A stretch of 64,000 nucleotides of DNA from Rhizohabitans arisaemae (GTDB lineage: Bacteria > Actinomycetota > Actinomycetes > Streptosporangiales > Streptosporangiaceae): NCBI RefSeq assembly GCF_025996515.1, contig NZ_BLRH01000034.1, forward strand, positions 62,001 to 126,000. Direction: 5' to 3'. Below are positions 57,003-64,000 of the stretch, piece after piece; the stretch's first letter is position 1, and every line of letters begins with the position of its first letter. The notes beneath the pieces are model-generated. The model saw nothing but the letters and a program-made list of their open reading frames with translations. It was not told the DNA's origin and did no database searches. Both the position numbers and the translations under genes were made by a program.

Positions 57003-59318
57003 TCATTCGCCGTGCAGCACGGTGGCGATGGTGAGCCGGGCCGCGGAGCGGGCCGGGATGAGGGCGCCGAGGACCGCGATCAGCGCTCCGGCCGTGACGA
57101 GCAGGGCGAGTGCCGGAATGTGCCAGACGTCGGTCATGGAGGGGGGCAGGACGATGCCCGCGGCGCCGGTCATGGCCACAATGGTGAGGTGGTGTGCGAC
57201 GACTCCGACGGGGATGCCGAGGAGCCCGCCGGCCGTGCCGAGGGCGGCCATGGAGGTGACCACCATGGTGGTCACCTGGCGTGGGGTCATACCGATGGAT
57301 TTGAGCATGCCGAGGTCGCGTCGGCGTTCTCGGGTGGTGAGGACGACGGTGTTGAAGACGCCGAGGGCCGCCACGGTGCCGAGGAGCAGGGTGAGCGTCG
57401 TCGCGGCGCCGATGACGGCGACGGTGTCGGTGTTGACCTGTGGGGCCGCCGAGGGGAACAGGCCTGGGTCCGCCGTCTTGACCGCGTTGTTGTAGGTACC
57501 GATGTCGGTGCCGGGGGTGAGCCGCACTTCGTACTGGGTGGCCTTGCGGTCGGGCGCGAGTCCGCTGAGCGTCCGCCAGTCGGCCTGGATCATGTCGGGG
57601 TGGCCGTCCATGGTCTGGCCGACGATGACCAGGGGGGTTTGGGTGCCGTTGTGGGTGACGGTGAGCCGGTCGCCGATTCTCAGGCCGCGTTTGTCGAGGA
57701 ACGGTGAGGTGGCGACGGCCTCGCCGGGGCCGGTGGGTCTGCGGCCGTGGATGACCGTCTGGCTTGTGGCGGCCCAGTCTCCGCGGAGGAACTGGGCGCG
57801 GACGGGTTGGGGGTATCCGGCGAGATGCAGCTCCATCCAGGTGACGGCGGTCACGTGGTGTGCGCCGGGGAGGCCGCGAAGCAGCGTTTCGATCTCGGCG
57901 TCGCCGTGTTGGGGGACGGTCTGGCCGGTGTGGGGTTGCCCGGCGTGGATCAGGGTGTGGACGAGCCCGGCGCGCTGTGACGCCTGGCCATAGGCGATCA
58001 TGGTGCTGGATAGCCCGGTCGCGAGCGTCACCGCGGTGACGCCTAGGGCGACGGCGGTCAGCGTCATCAGGCTGCGTGCGGGGCGGGCGAACGGCAGGCC
58101 CAGGCCCAGGCTGACGGATCGTGGCAGCCGGGCACCGGACAGCCGCCGCTGGACGCGTCTGCCGCGCCCGGTGCGGGAGGCCCCTCCGGCACCGATGGCC
58201 AGGGCGGCGGGGAGCCGGTGGGCGCGCAGCGCGGGGATCAGCGCGGCCAGGATGACGACGGCGGGCACGCCCGGCAGGGTCACGGCGTAGACCCAGGGGC
58301 TGAGGCCGGTGGCCAGGTCTGCGTCGCCGACTCCCTGGGAGACGGTCCGCAGCAGGGGGTGGGCCGCCAGGCCACCAACGGCGACGGCCGCCAGGGAGGC
58401 GATGACGGTGGGTACCAGGACCATGGCGAGGTAGACGGAGACGACCTGGTTCGGGGTGAATCCGAGGGATTTGAGGACGCCGATGTTCCGCCAACCGGCG
58501 ACGACGGCGCCGCTCACCACGTGGGAGACGATCAGGATCGCCACCACCAGGGCCAGGATGCCGAAGGCCGCCAGGAAGGGCAGGTAGGCGGAGGCGCCGC
58601 GGCCGTGGTCGCGTTTGAGGGTGAGGGAGGACTGGGCGGCCAGCAGCGATCCGGCGGGCAGGTCCGCGACGGCGGTGGCCAGGCCGGTCCGGATCCGGGT
58701 GTCGGTGGCGGCGTCGGTGAATCGGTAGAGGACTTGGAGGGAGGCCGGGCGCAGGGCGGCCATCTGGCCGGGGGAGACCCAGGCCTGGGCGGTCTGGCTC
58801 ACGGTGGAGGCCAGGCCGACCACGGTGAACGTCGATCCTCCGGTGAAGGTGAGGGCCAGTCCGAGGTCCTGTCCGAAGATGGGGGGGTCGTCGGGCCGGT
58901 TGAGCACGATCTCCCCGGGCCGGGTGGCCCAGCGTCCGGCCCACAGGTTGATCCGGTCGACGGGGCCGCCGGGGTCGCCGCGGCCGACGACCGTCAGCGG
59001 GCCGGGTGCCAGGTTCGGGTCGCCGTCGGGCACGGTGAGCGTGGTCTGGCCGAAGGGTCCGGCGACGGCCTGCACGCCGGGTCGGCGGGCGGTCCGGGCG
59101 AGCTGGGCGGCGGAGACGGCGGCGGGGTCGAACACGGCGGTGACGTGGGCGCCGTGCTGCCGGGCGAAGGCCCGGTCGAAGGGGCCGGAGGAGGCTTCGA
59201 TCAATCCCAGCGAGACCATGGCGGCCAGGGTGGAGGAGAAGACCACGATGCCCAGGGCGGCGGATTGGACCTTGCGCCGCCGCAGCGCGGCCCGGGCGGC
59301 TCGCCACACCGCGCTCAC
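57003..59318 (-). CDS. FtsX/MacB-type ABC transporter permease
   Basis: A 771-residue permease with two FtsX-like domains. An N-terminal helix (SAALGIVVFSSTLAAMVSLG) is followed by a large external domain, three helices with the FtsX motif WRNIGVLKSLGFTPNQVVSV (about residues 280-300), a second external region (410-600), and three final helices with RRRDLGMLKSIGMTPRQVTT. This is the ten-helix arrangement of exporters for lipids or antimicrobial peptides. Its start overlaps the ATPase stop by four bases. It is divergent from a two-component system, which probably regulates it. Confidence 0.94.
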   Translation of the reverse strand: MSAVWRAARAALRRRKVQSAALGIVVFSSTLAAMVSLGLIEASSGPFDRAFARQHGAHVTAVFDPAAVSAAQLARTARRPGVQAVAGPFGQTTLTVPDGDPNLAPGPLTVVGRGDPGGPVDRINLWAGRWATRPGEIVLNRPDDPPIFGQDLGLALTFTGGSTFTVVGLASTVSQTAQAWVSPGQMAALRPASLQVLYRFTDAATDTRIRTGLATAVADLPAGSLLAAQSSLTLKRDHGRGASAYLPFLAAFGILALVVAILIVSHVVSGAVVAGWRNIGVLKSLGFTPNQVVSVYLAMVLVPTVIASLAAVAVGGLAAHPLLRTVSQGVGDADLATGLSPWVYAVTLPGVPAVVILAALIPALRAHRLPAALAIGAGGASRTGRGRRVQRRLSGARLPRSVSLGLGLPFARPARSLMTLTAVALGVTAVTLATGLSSTMIAYGQASQRAGLVHTLIHAGQPHTGQTVPQHGDAEIETLLRGLPGAHHVTAVTWMELHLAGYPQPVRAQFLRGDWAATSQTVIHGRRPTGPGEAVATSPFLDKRGLRIGDRLTVTHNGTQTPLVIVGQTMDGHPDMIQADWRTLSGLAPDRKATQYEVRLTPGTDIGTYNNAVKTADPGLFPSAAPQVNTDTVAVIGAATTLTLLLGTVAALGVFNTVVLTTRERRRDLGMLKSIGMTPRQVTTMVVTSMAALGTAGGLLGIPVGVVAHHLTIVAMTGAAGIVLPPSMTDVWHIPALALLVTAGALIAVLGALIPARSAARLTIATVLHGE

Positions 59319-60022
59319 GGGGTTCGCTCCAGGTTGTTCTCGGCGACGACCGTGCCGTCGGCGAACTCGATCAGCCGACTGGCGCAGCGGGTGGCCAGCT
59401 GCGGGTCGTGTGTGACGATCATCAGGGTCTGGCCGATCTGGTTGAGGTCCATCAGCAGGTCCATCACCTGTTCGCCCGCTCTGCTGTCCAGGGCGCCGGT
59501 GGGTTCGTCGGCCAGGAGCAAGGCGGGGCGGTTCATCAGGGCTCGGGCCACGGCGACGCGTTGCCGTTCGCCGCCGCTGAGGGCCGCCGGGTAGACGTCG
59601 CGGCGGTCGGCGACGCCGAGTTCGTCGAGGAGTTCCAGGGCGCGTGCGCGTGCCTGCCGGGCGGTGGAGCCGGTGAGCTGGGCGGCCAGGGCGACGTTGT
59701 CAAGGGCCGGCAGGTCGTCCAGGAGGTTGAAGAACTGGAAGATCATGCCGATGCGCCGGCGCCGGAACAGCGCGAGACCGGTTTCGGTGAGCTCGCCGAG
59801 GTTCTGCCCGTGCACGGTCACGGTTCCCGACGTCGGGCGGTCCAGTCCGGCGACCATGTTGAGCAGGGTGGATTTGCCGCAGCCCGAGGGTCCCATGACG
59901 GCGACGGCTTCTCCCGCCCGGATCTGCAGGGTGACCGCGTCCAGCGCCTTGGTCGTCCCGTACTCCTTGTGCACCGCCTCCAGCCGTACGACGGCCTGTC
60001 CGCTGCTGTCTCGCGTGGTCAT
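59315..60022 (-). CDS. ABC transporter ATP-binding protein (MacB/LolD type)
   Basis: A 235-residue ATPase with Walker A GPSGCGKSTLLNMVAGLDRP (about residues 42-61), Q-loop FQFFNLLDDLPALDN, signature AALSGGERQRVAVARAL, Walker B LLLADEPTGALDS and switch His in VTHDPQ. Size and the 'TSGTV...G' region match the MacB/LolD/FtsE group that works with FtsX-like permeases. It is coupled to the permease gene by overlapping codons and faces the two-component genes across a 138-base divergent promoter. Confidence 0.96.
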   Translation of the reverse strand: MTTRDSSGQAVVRLEAVHKEYGTTKALDAVTLQIRAGEAVAVMGPSGCGKSTLLNMVAGLDRPTSGTVTVHGQNLGELTETGLALFRRRRIGMIFQFFNLLDDLPALDNVALAAQLTGSTARQARARALELLDELGVADRRDVYPAALSGGERQRVAVARALMNRPALLLADEPTGALDSRAGEQVMDLLMDLNQIGQTLMIVTHDPQLATRCASRLIEFADGTVVAENNLERTP

Positions 60023-60060
60023 GGTGGGAAAGGTAGTTCAGCGCGGGTGGGCTGCGCGTT

Positions 60061-60102
60061 CCCCCGGGGATGCAAGTCCGGGGCGATGTCATCCCCGGGA
60101 TG
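60061..60102. promoter_or_regulatory. Candidate NarL-type regulator site in divergent promoter
   Basis: CATCCCCGGGATG at 60090-60102 is a palindrome apart from its centre, and CCGGGGATG at 60064-60072 repeats one arm. It lies between the ABC transporter and histidine-kinase genes, and so may be the adjacent response regulator's site. Position and symmetry are the only evidence. Confidence 0.4.
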
Positions 60103-60160
60103 TACAACATCGGCTCCGGGGTTTGATGCGTGTTCGGGGGGTCTCTGCGAAGGTGTAGCG

Positions 60161-60973
60161 GTGTGGATACCTGGGCTGATCGCCGCTTTCGGTGTGATGT
60201 GCGCCGTCTGTACGGGGCTGGTGGTCGCGCTGGTCCGGGCGCGGCGCCTGCACCGCAGTGCGATCGAGGAGCGTGGCTGGCTGCTGGAACGTGAGCGGGA
60301 GCGGGCCGCACGGATCGCGGTCGAGGTGGAGCGGGCGCGGATCGCCAGGGAGCTGCACGACATCGTCAGTCATAACGTGAGCCTCATGGTGGTTCAGGCG
60401 TCGGCGGCTCGGGAGGTGCTGGTCACGATGCCCGAGGAGGCGGAGCTGGCGCTGCGGGCGGTCGAGGGGGAGGGGCGGCGGGCGCTGACCGAGCTGCGGC
60501 ACCTGCTGGGCTTGCTGGCTCCGTCGCAGAGCGGCGCGGACGAGCCGGATGACGGTGATCTTTCGCCGCAGCCGAGCCTGAGCCGGCTCAGCCCCCTGAT
60601 CGACCGGATCTCCTTCGCCGGGCTCCCGGTCGAGGTGCGCGTGTCCGGAGCGCCGCGGCCACTTCCGCCCGGCATCGACGTGACCGCCTACCGAATCGTG
60701 CAGGAGGCGCTCACCAACGCGCTCAGACACGGAGACGGGGTGAAAGCCGAGGTGATCATCAGATATGCGGACGGTTCGCTGCGGGTGGAGGTGCTCAACA
60801 GCGGCCCGAGCACGCTGACCGGGAGCGGCCCGGTGCGGCGGCCGGACGGGGCCGGCCGCGGGCTCCTGGGGCTCCGGGAACGGGTCGCCGTCTATGGCGG
60901 CGACCTGGACGCCCGCCGCAGGCTCGGCGGTGGCTACCGGGTCCGCGCCCGCATTCCGCTGGACCGGCCGTGA
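60161..60973 (+). CDS. Sensor histidine kinase (NarL-system type)
   Basis: A 270-residue kinase with a single N-terminal transmembrane helix (IPGLIAAFGVMCAVCTGLVV), a short coiled stretch, the HisKA_3 phospho-acceptor His in RIARELHDIVSHNVSLMVVQ, and the ATPase motifs RIVQEALTNALRHG and GRGLLGLRERVAVYGGDLDA. With no external sensor domain it may sense membrane or ABC-transporter state, as kinases beside FtsX-type exporters often do. GTG 60161 follows GAAGG. Its stop overlaps the response-regulator start as GTGA. Confidence 0.93.
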   Translation: MWIPGLIAAFGVMCAVCTGLVVALVRARRLHRSAIEERGWLLERERERAARIAVEVERARIARELHDIVSHNVSLMVVQASAAREVLVTMPEEAELALRAVEGEGRRALTELRHLLGLLAPSQSGADEPDDGDLSPQPSLSRLSPLIDRISFAGLPVEVRVSGAPRPLPPGIDVTAYRIVQEALTNALRHGDGVKAEVIIRYADGSLRVEVLNSGPSTLTGSGPVRRPDGAGRGLLGLRERVAVYGGDLDARRRLGGGYRVRARIPLDRP

Positions 60974-61641
60974 CGGGTCCCCGGGTGCTTATCGCCGACG
61001 ACCAGGCGCTCATCCGCGGCGGCTTCCGGCTCATCCTGACCACCCGCGGCATCGAGGTGGTGGGCGAGGCCGCCGACGGGGCCGAGGCCGTGGCCGCGGC
61101 CCGCGACCTGCGGCCGGACGTGGTGCTGCTGGACGTCCGCATGCCGAACATGGACGGCCTGGAGGCCGCCCGGCGCATCCTGGCGCGTGACCCGGCCTGC
61201 CGCGTGATCATGCTGACCACCTTCGACCTGGACCGCTACGTCTACGCCGCGCTGTCGCTGGGCGCCAGCGGTTTCCTGCTGAAGGACGTCACGCCCGAGC
61301 ACCTGGCCGCCGCCGTGCGCCTGGTCGGCACCGGGGACGCGCTGCTGGCGCCGTCCATCACCCGCCGCCTGGTCGAGCGGTTCGCCGCCGACGACCAGCC
61401 CGGCCGGACCCGGGGCGTGCACCGCGACCTGGCGGCGCTGACGCCGCGCGAACGCGAGGTGCTGACGCTGGTGGGGCGGGGGCTGTCCAACGCGGAGCTG
61501 GCGAGCACGCTTACCCTCAGCGAGGCCACCGTCAAAACCCACGTCGCCCGGATCTTCGCCAAACTCGCCCTGCGGGACCGCGCCCAGGCCGTCGTCCTGG
61601 CCTACGAGACCGGCCTCATCCTGCCCGGCTCCCGGGACTGA
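60970..61641 (+). CDS. NarL/LuxR-family response regulator
   Basis: A 223-residue regulator with a receiver domain (VLIADDQALIRGGFRLIL, phospho-Asp in VVLLDVRMPNMDGLE, Thr in MLTTFD, Lys in FLLKDVTPE) and a C-terminal LuxR helix-turn-helix (TPREREVLTLVGRGLSNAEL, LSEATVKTHVARIFAKL). It starts with GTG overlapping the kinase stop. With that kinase it forms a standard two-component pair, likely controlling the divergent ABC exporter. Its 3' end overlaps the convergent TfoX-like gene by 40 bases. Confidence 0.96.
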   Translation: MTGPRVLIADDQALIRGGFRLILTTRGIEVVGEAADGAEAVAAARDLRPDVVLLDVRMPNMDGLEAARRILARDPACRVIMLTTFDLDRYVYAALSLGASGFLLKDVTPEHLAAAVRLVGTGDALLAPSITRRLVERFAADDQPGRTRGVHRDLAALTPREREVLTLVGRGLSNAELASTLTLSEATVKTHVARIFAKLALRDRAQAVVLAYETGLILPGSRD

Positions 61642-61904
61642 CCGTCCGGCGACCCGCCGGCGAGCTCGGCCAGCAGTTCCCGCTTGCGCTCGGCCGGAAT
61701 GTGCCGCCAGTCGATGTCGGCCAGCGCGCCCTCCATGGCCCACAGCGCGTTCAGCGACAGCCCGGGTACGGCGGCGTCCTGCAGGCGCCGGTAGGCCTCC
61801 AGCGGGCCGACCTCCAGGAGCTGCTCGGCGTCCCGGATGTCCACCAGCGCCAGCCACTGCTCACTCTTGGGCCCGAGATTGCGCAGCTCACGCAGTCTGG
61901 TCAT
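61602..61904 (-). CDS. TfoX/Sxy C-terminal domain protein
   Basis: A 100-residue protein. Residues 1-78 match the TfoX C-terminal domain, a helix-hairpin-helix-like fold: RELRNLGPKSEQWLALVDIR, then AYRRLQDAAVPGLSLNALWA and MEGALADIDWRHIPAERKRE. Free-standing copies are frequent in actinomycetes, and their role is unknown; in Proteobacteria TfoX promotes competence gene expression. ATG 61904 was chosen as the start of the domain. The C-terminal tail is encoded over the end of the response-regulator gene on the other strand. Confidence 0.85.
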   Translation of the reverse strand: MTRLRELRNLGPKSEQWLALVDIRDAEQLLEVGPLEAYRRLQDAAVPGLSLNALWAMEGALADIDWRHIPAERKRELLAELAGGSPDGQSREPGRMRPVS

Positions 61905-61941
61905 GCCGGGACCCCCAGCGCAGGCCGACCGGCCGAACACG

Positions 61942-62334
61942 GCGGGGCCGGGGAGCCGGAGATCTCGGCGATCCCTTGGGGTGTCATGGACGGCCCCATG
62001 GTGCGGCCACCCGCCGCGTGCTCGGCACCGGTGATGTCCGTGACCGCCATGGCGGCAAGCCTAGCGATCGGGTACGACACCGTCGACGGGTTCGCTTCCC
62101 GCCGCGAATGCGGCCCGGCGTTCGCGGAGGCCCGTCGAAGGAGGACCCGGTGTCGCCGGAAGAGGGCCGGGGTGCCGTGTCAGCGGCCGTGTCAGCGCGG
62201 CGACGGCCTGATGTCAGGGCGGTCGGCGACGGTGGACGCCATGAACGGCTCGGCCGTCGCGGCCCCGGGGCCGCGACGGGCCCGCTGACGACGGCGGATC
62301 TCCCGCACCTGCCGGGGCACTGAGAGGAACGACC
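61942..62334 (+). other. Intergenic region upstream of the P450 gene
   Basis: No gene is supported in 393 bases. Forward frames here start at 61976 and 62037, but show Arg-rich shadow-like composition. The last 50 bases should hold the P450 promoter; GAGAGGAACG serves as the ribosome-binding site seven bases before the ATG. Confidence 0.4.
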
Positions 62335-63534
62335 ATGGAACACACCGTCACCACGCTGCCGACCGCGCGTCAGCCCGGCTGTCCCTTCGACCCGCCCAAG
62401 GAGCTGATCGAGATCCGCGAGCACGGTCCGATCAGCCGCTACCTCTTCCCCGGCGGGCACCAGGGCTGGCTGGTCACCGGATACGACCTGGTCCGGTCGG
62501 TCCTGGCCGACCGGCGGTTCAGCTCGCGCAAGGAGCTCATGCGCCACCACCCGCTGATCGACTACGGCGACATCGAGGTCCCTCCGGCGCCGCCCGGCGA
62601 GTTTCTCCTCATGGACGAGCCGCAGCACAGTCGTTACCGCAAACCGCTGGTGGGCAGGTTCACCGTACGGCGAATACGGCTGCTCACCGAGCGAATCGAG
62701 CAGATCACCGCCGACCACCTGGACGCCATGGAGAGGTCCGGGCCGACGGCGGACCTGGTGACCGCGTTCGCCAAGCCCATCCCCTCCATCGTCATCTGCG
62801 AGCTGCTGGGCGTGCCGTACGAGGACCGGGGCTCCTTCCAGGAGAACATCGACAAGTTCCTCGGCGGGGAGGCCGGCGAGGAGGAGCTGATCGCGGCCTA
62901 CGTCGCGACCCAGCAGTACCTCGAGGAGCTGGTGGCCGCCAAGCGGGTCAACCCCACCGACGACGTGCTCAGCGACCTGCTCGACAGTGACCTGACCGAC
63001 GAGGAGCTGAAGGGCATGGCCCTGATCCTGCTGTCGGCCGGGTACGACACCACCGCGAACATGCTGGCGCTGGGCACCTTCGCACTGCTGCGGAACCCGG
63101 AGCAGCTGGCGGCGCTGCGCGCCGAGCCCGCGCTCGTCGACGGGGCCGTGGAGGAGCTGCTCCGGTACCTGACCGTCGTCAAGCAGCTCGTGCGGGTGGC
63201 GCTGGAGGACGTCGAGCTGGGCGGCAGGACCGTGAAGGCGGGCTCGACGGTCATCCTGTCGTACAACACCGCCAACCGCGACCCCGAACGCTTCGCCGAT
63301 CCCCACGTACTCGACCTGCGTCGGCAGGACGGCGGGCACCTGGCCTTCGGCCACGGTGTCCACCAGTGCCTGGGCCAGCAGCTGGCCCGCGTCGAGATGC
63401 GCGTCGCGCTCCCCGCGCTGCTCACCCGCTTCCCCACCCTGCGGCTGGCCGTACCGGCCGAGGAGGTCGCCCTGCGCCCGGAGAGCGCGGACGTCTTCGG
63501 GGTGAAGAGCCTCCCGGTCACCTGGGACGCCTGA
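62335..63534 (+). CDS. Cytochrome P450 (CYP105/107-like)
   Basis: A 399-residue soluble P450 mono-oxygenase. I-helix oxygen-activation motif LSAGYDTTANM, ExxR as EELLRYL, and the heme-binding loop FGHGVHQCLGQQLARVEMR with ligand Cys345. The N-terminus has no membrane anchor, as usual for bacterial class I P450s that draw electrons through ferredoxin. No ferredoxin gene follows. The motif pattern (LLMDEPQHSRYRKPLVGRFT) matches families acting on antibiotics, steroids or xenobiotics; the substrate is unknown. It is a single gene with its own upstream region. Confidence 0.95.
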   Translation: MEHTVTTLPTARQPGCPFDPPKELIEIREHGPISRYLFPGGHQGWLVTGYDLVRSVLADRRFSSRKELMRHHPLIDYGDIEVPPAPPGEFLLMDEPQHSRYRKPLVGRFTVRRIRLLTERIEQITADHLDAMERSGPTADLVTAFAKPIPSIVICELLGVPYEDRGSFQENIDKFLGGEAGEEELIAAYVATQQYLEELVAAKRVNPTDDVLSDLLDSDLTDEELKGMALILLSAGYDTTANMLALGTFALLRNPEQLAALRAEPALVDGAVEELLRYLTVVKQLVRVALEDVELGGRTVKAGSTVILSYNTANRDPERFADPHVLDLRRQDGGHLAFGHGVHQCLGQQLARVEMRVALPALLTRFPTLRLAVPAEEVALRPESADVFGVKSLPVTWDA

Positions 63535-63931
63535 TCGCGATCCGGTGAGGGCGCGTACGGCCGCCCGGCACCGCCGTCCACCCGCCCTCGGGGATCGGGT
63601 CCGAGGCGCCGTGCCGGACGGCGAACCACGGCCGTGGCCTGCGGGGTGACCTGGCGGAACGCGTGCTCGGCCATCCCGCGTCGCCGCTCCCTGCCCGAGG
63701 GACGGCGAGGGTTTGGCGCCGCCCCTTGTCTTCGGGGGCAGGGGCGGAGCGGAGAGACCACCGTGGGCGGGCCACCCGACCCATCCGGCCGTACCGTCCG
63801 GATGGGATGACCCGGTCGGTGGCGACGCGCCTGAGGTCGCTCGATCTCCGGGCAAGGGCGGCCTGGGACCGGACCCGCAGCTGGGCAAGATCATTCGTGA
63901 CATATCGTGATTGCGCCTACCATGTCGGTTC
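63535..63931. other. Intergenic region after the P450 gene
   Basis: No gene is supported in 397 bases. CGCCGTCC near 63570 and GGACGGCG near 63616 could form a terminator stem, and CCGCCCC/GGGGCGG with an intervening loop lies around 63719-63750. The last part, richer in A/T (GACATATCGTGATTG), probably holds the promoter of the gene starting at 63932. Confidence 0.4.
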
Positions 63932-64000
63932 GTGACCGATGATTCCGCCTGGTGGGCCTTGGACGCCGACCGTGCCGCAGGATGCCCCACCGGCGCCGAC
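63932..64000 (+). CDS. Start of an unknown gene, cut by window edge
   Basis: A GTG opens a frame reading MTDDSAWWALDADRAAGCPT and continuing to the end of the window without a stop. There is no strong Shine-Dalgarno sequence (GTCGGTTC lies before it), and only 23 codons are visible, so neither the start nor the function is certain. The composition of the visible part is compatible with a real protein. Confidence 0.4.
   Translation, partial: MTDDSAWWALDADRAAGCPTGAD

Noticed and set aside
61976-62323. Forward frames upstream of the P450 gene
   Set aside because: Arg/Gly-rich, no motif, no ribosome-binding site. They fit non-coding high-GC sequence.
1-64000. tRNA genes, rRNA genes and CRISPR arrays
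   Set aside because: I looked for TPsiC-loop-like GGTTCGA patterns with acceptor stems and for regularly spaced identical repeats; none was convincing by eye. A tRNAscan or CRISPR finder run would settle this.

Overview
The window is high-GC DNA (about 70%) from a filamentous actinomycete. Third-position G/C bias, frequent GTG starts, many TetR/MerR/GntR regulators, a SigE-type ECF factor, an actinobacterial ClpX and a DnaE1-type polymerase all fit. The overall flavour suggests Streptosporangiaceae (Streptosporangium/Nonomuraea-like), but that placement is inference. No rRNA, tRNA or CRISPR array was seen.

0-13 kb: a partial TetR; a divergent TetR with a coupled pair of small membrane proteins; a GNAT; a SigE-family sigma factor with a membrane partner; a divergent MerR/methyltransferase pair; clpX without clpP; a GntR-ABC operon behind a nested palindrome; and a histidine kinase fused in frame to its NarL-type response regulator. 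13-21 kb: nitronate monooxygenase, a MocR regulator with a B3/4 protein, a radical SAM RiPP-maturase operon with an unknown membrane-anchored partner, and two paralogous repeat proteins sharing a tandem TATACGG promoter element.

21-36 kb: dnaE, an SDR, an MMPL exporter operon with an ArsR-like regulator, an adenosine deaminase-like enzyme, a MerB-like protein with the full catalytic triad, a hexapeptide acetyltransferase, a secreted S1 protease with a chitin-binding tail, a secreted protein, an F420-type reductase and a TetR-linked TIM-barrel glycosidase. 36.8-42.4 kb: a 1335-residue beta-helix/AAA/AAA protein whose 3' end, with a neighbouring lipoprotein gene, has been tandemly duplicated. 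42-50 kb: a double-MerR regulator with an erythromycin esterase, an ECF factor with a SnoaL tail, a DUF1877 protein and a TetR-ABC exporter operon.

50.4-55.3 kb is a decayed island: two remnants of a recombinase-like HTH, a Tn3-family transposase fragment, a frameshifted gene and a group II intron relic, lying around a MarR/oxidoreductase pair and an FAD oxidase. 55-64 kb: a membrane protein/TetR pair with strong palindromes, an FtsX-type ABC transporter divergent from a two-component system, a TfoX C-terminal protein, a P450 and the start of a further gene.

Two repeat families cross the window: intergenic hairpins whose arms carry GGTACGG/CCGTACC (at least ten), and three copies of a TTACTTTGTAAAG element. 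Several regulator/target pairs show unusually clear palindromic operators.
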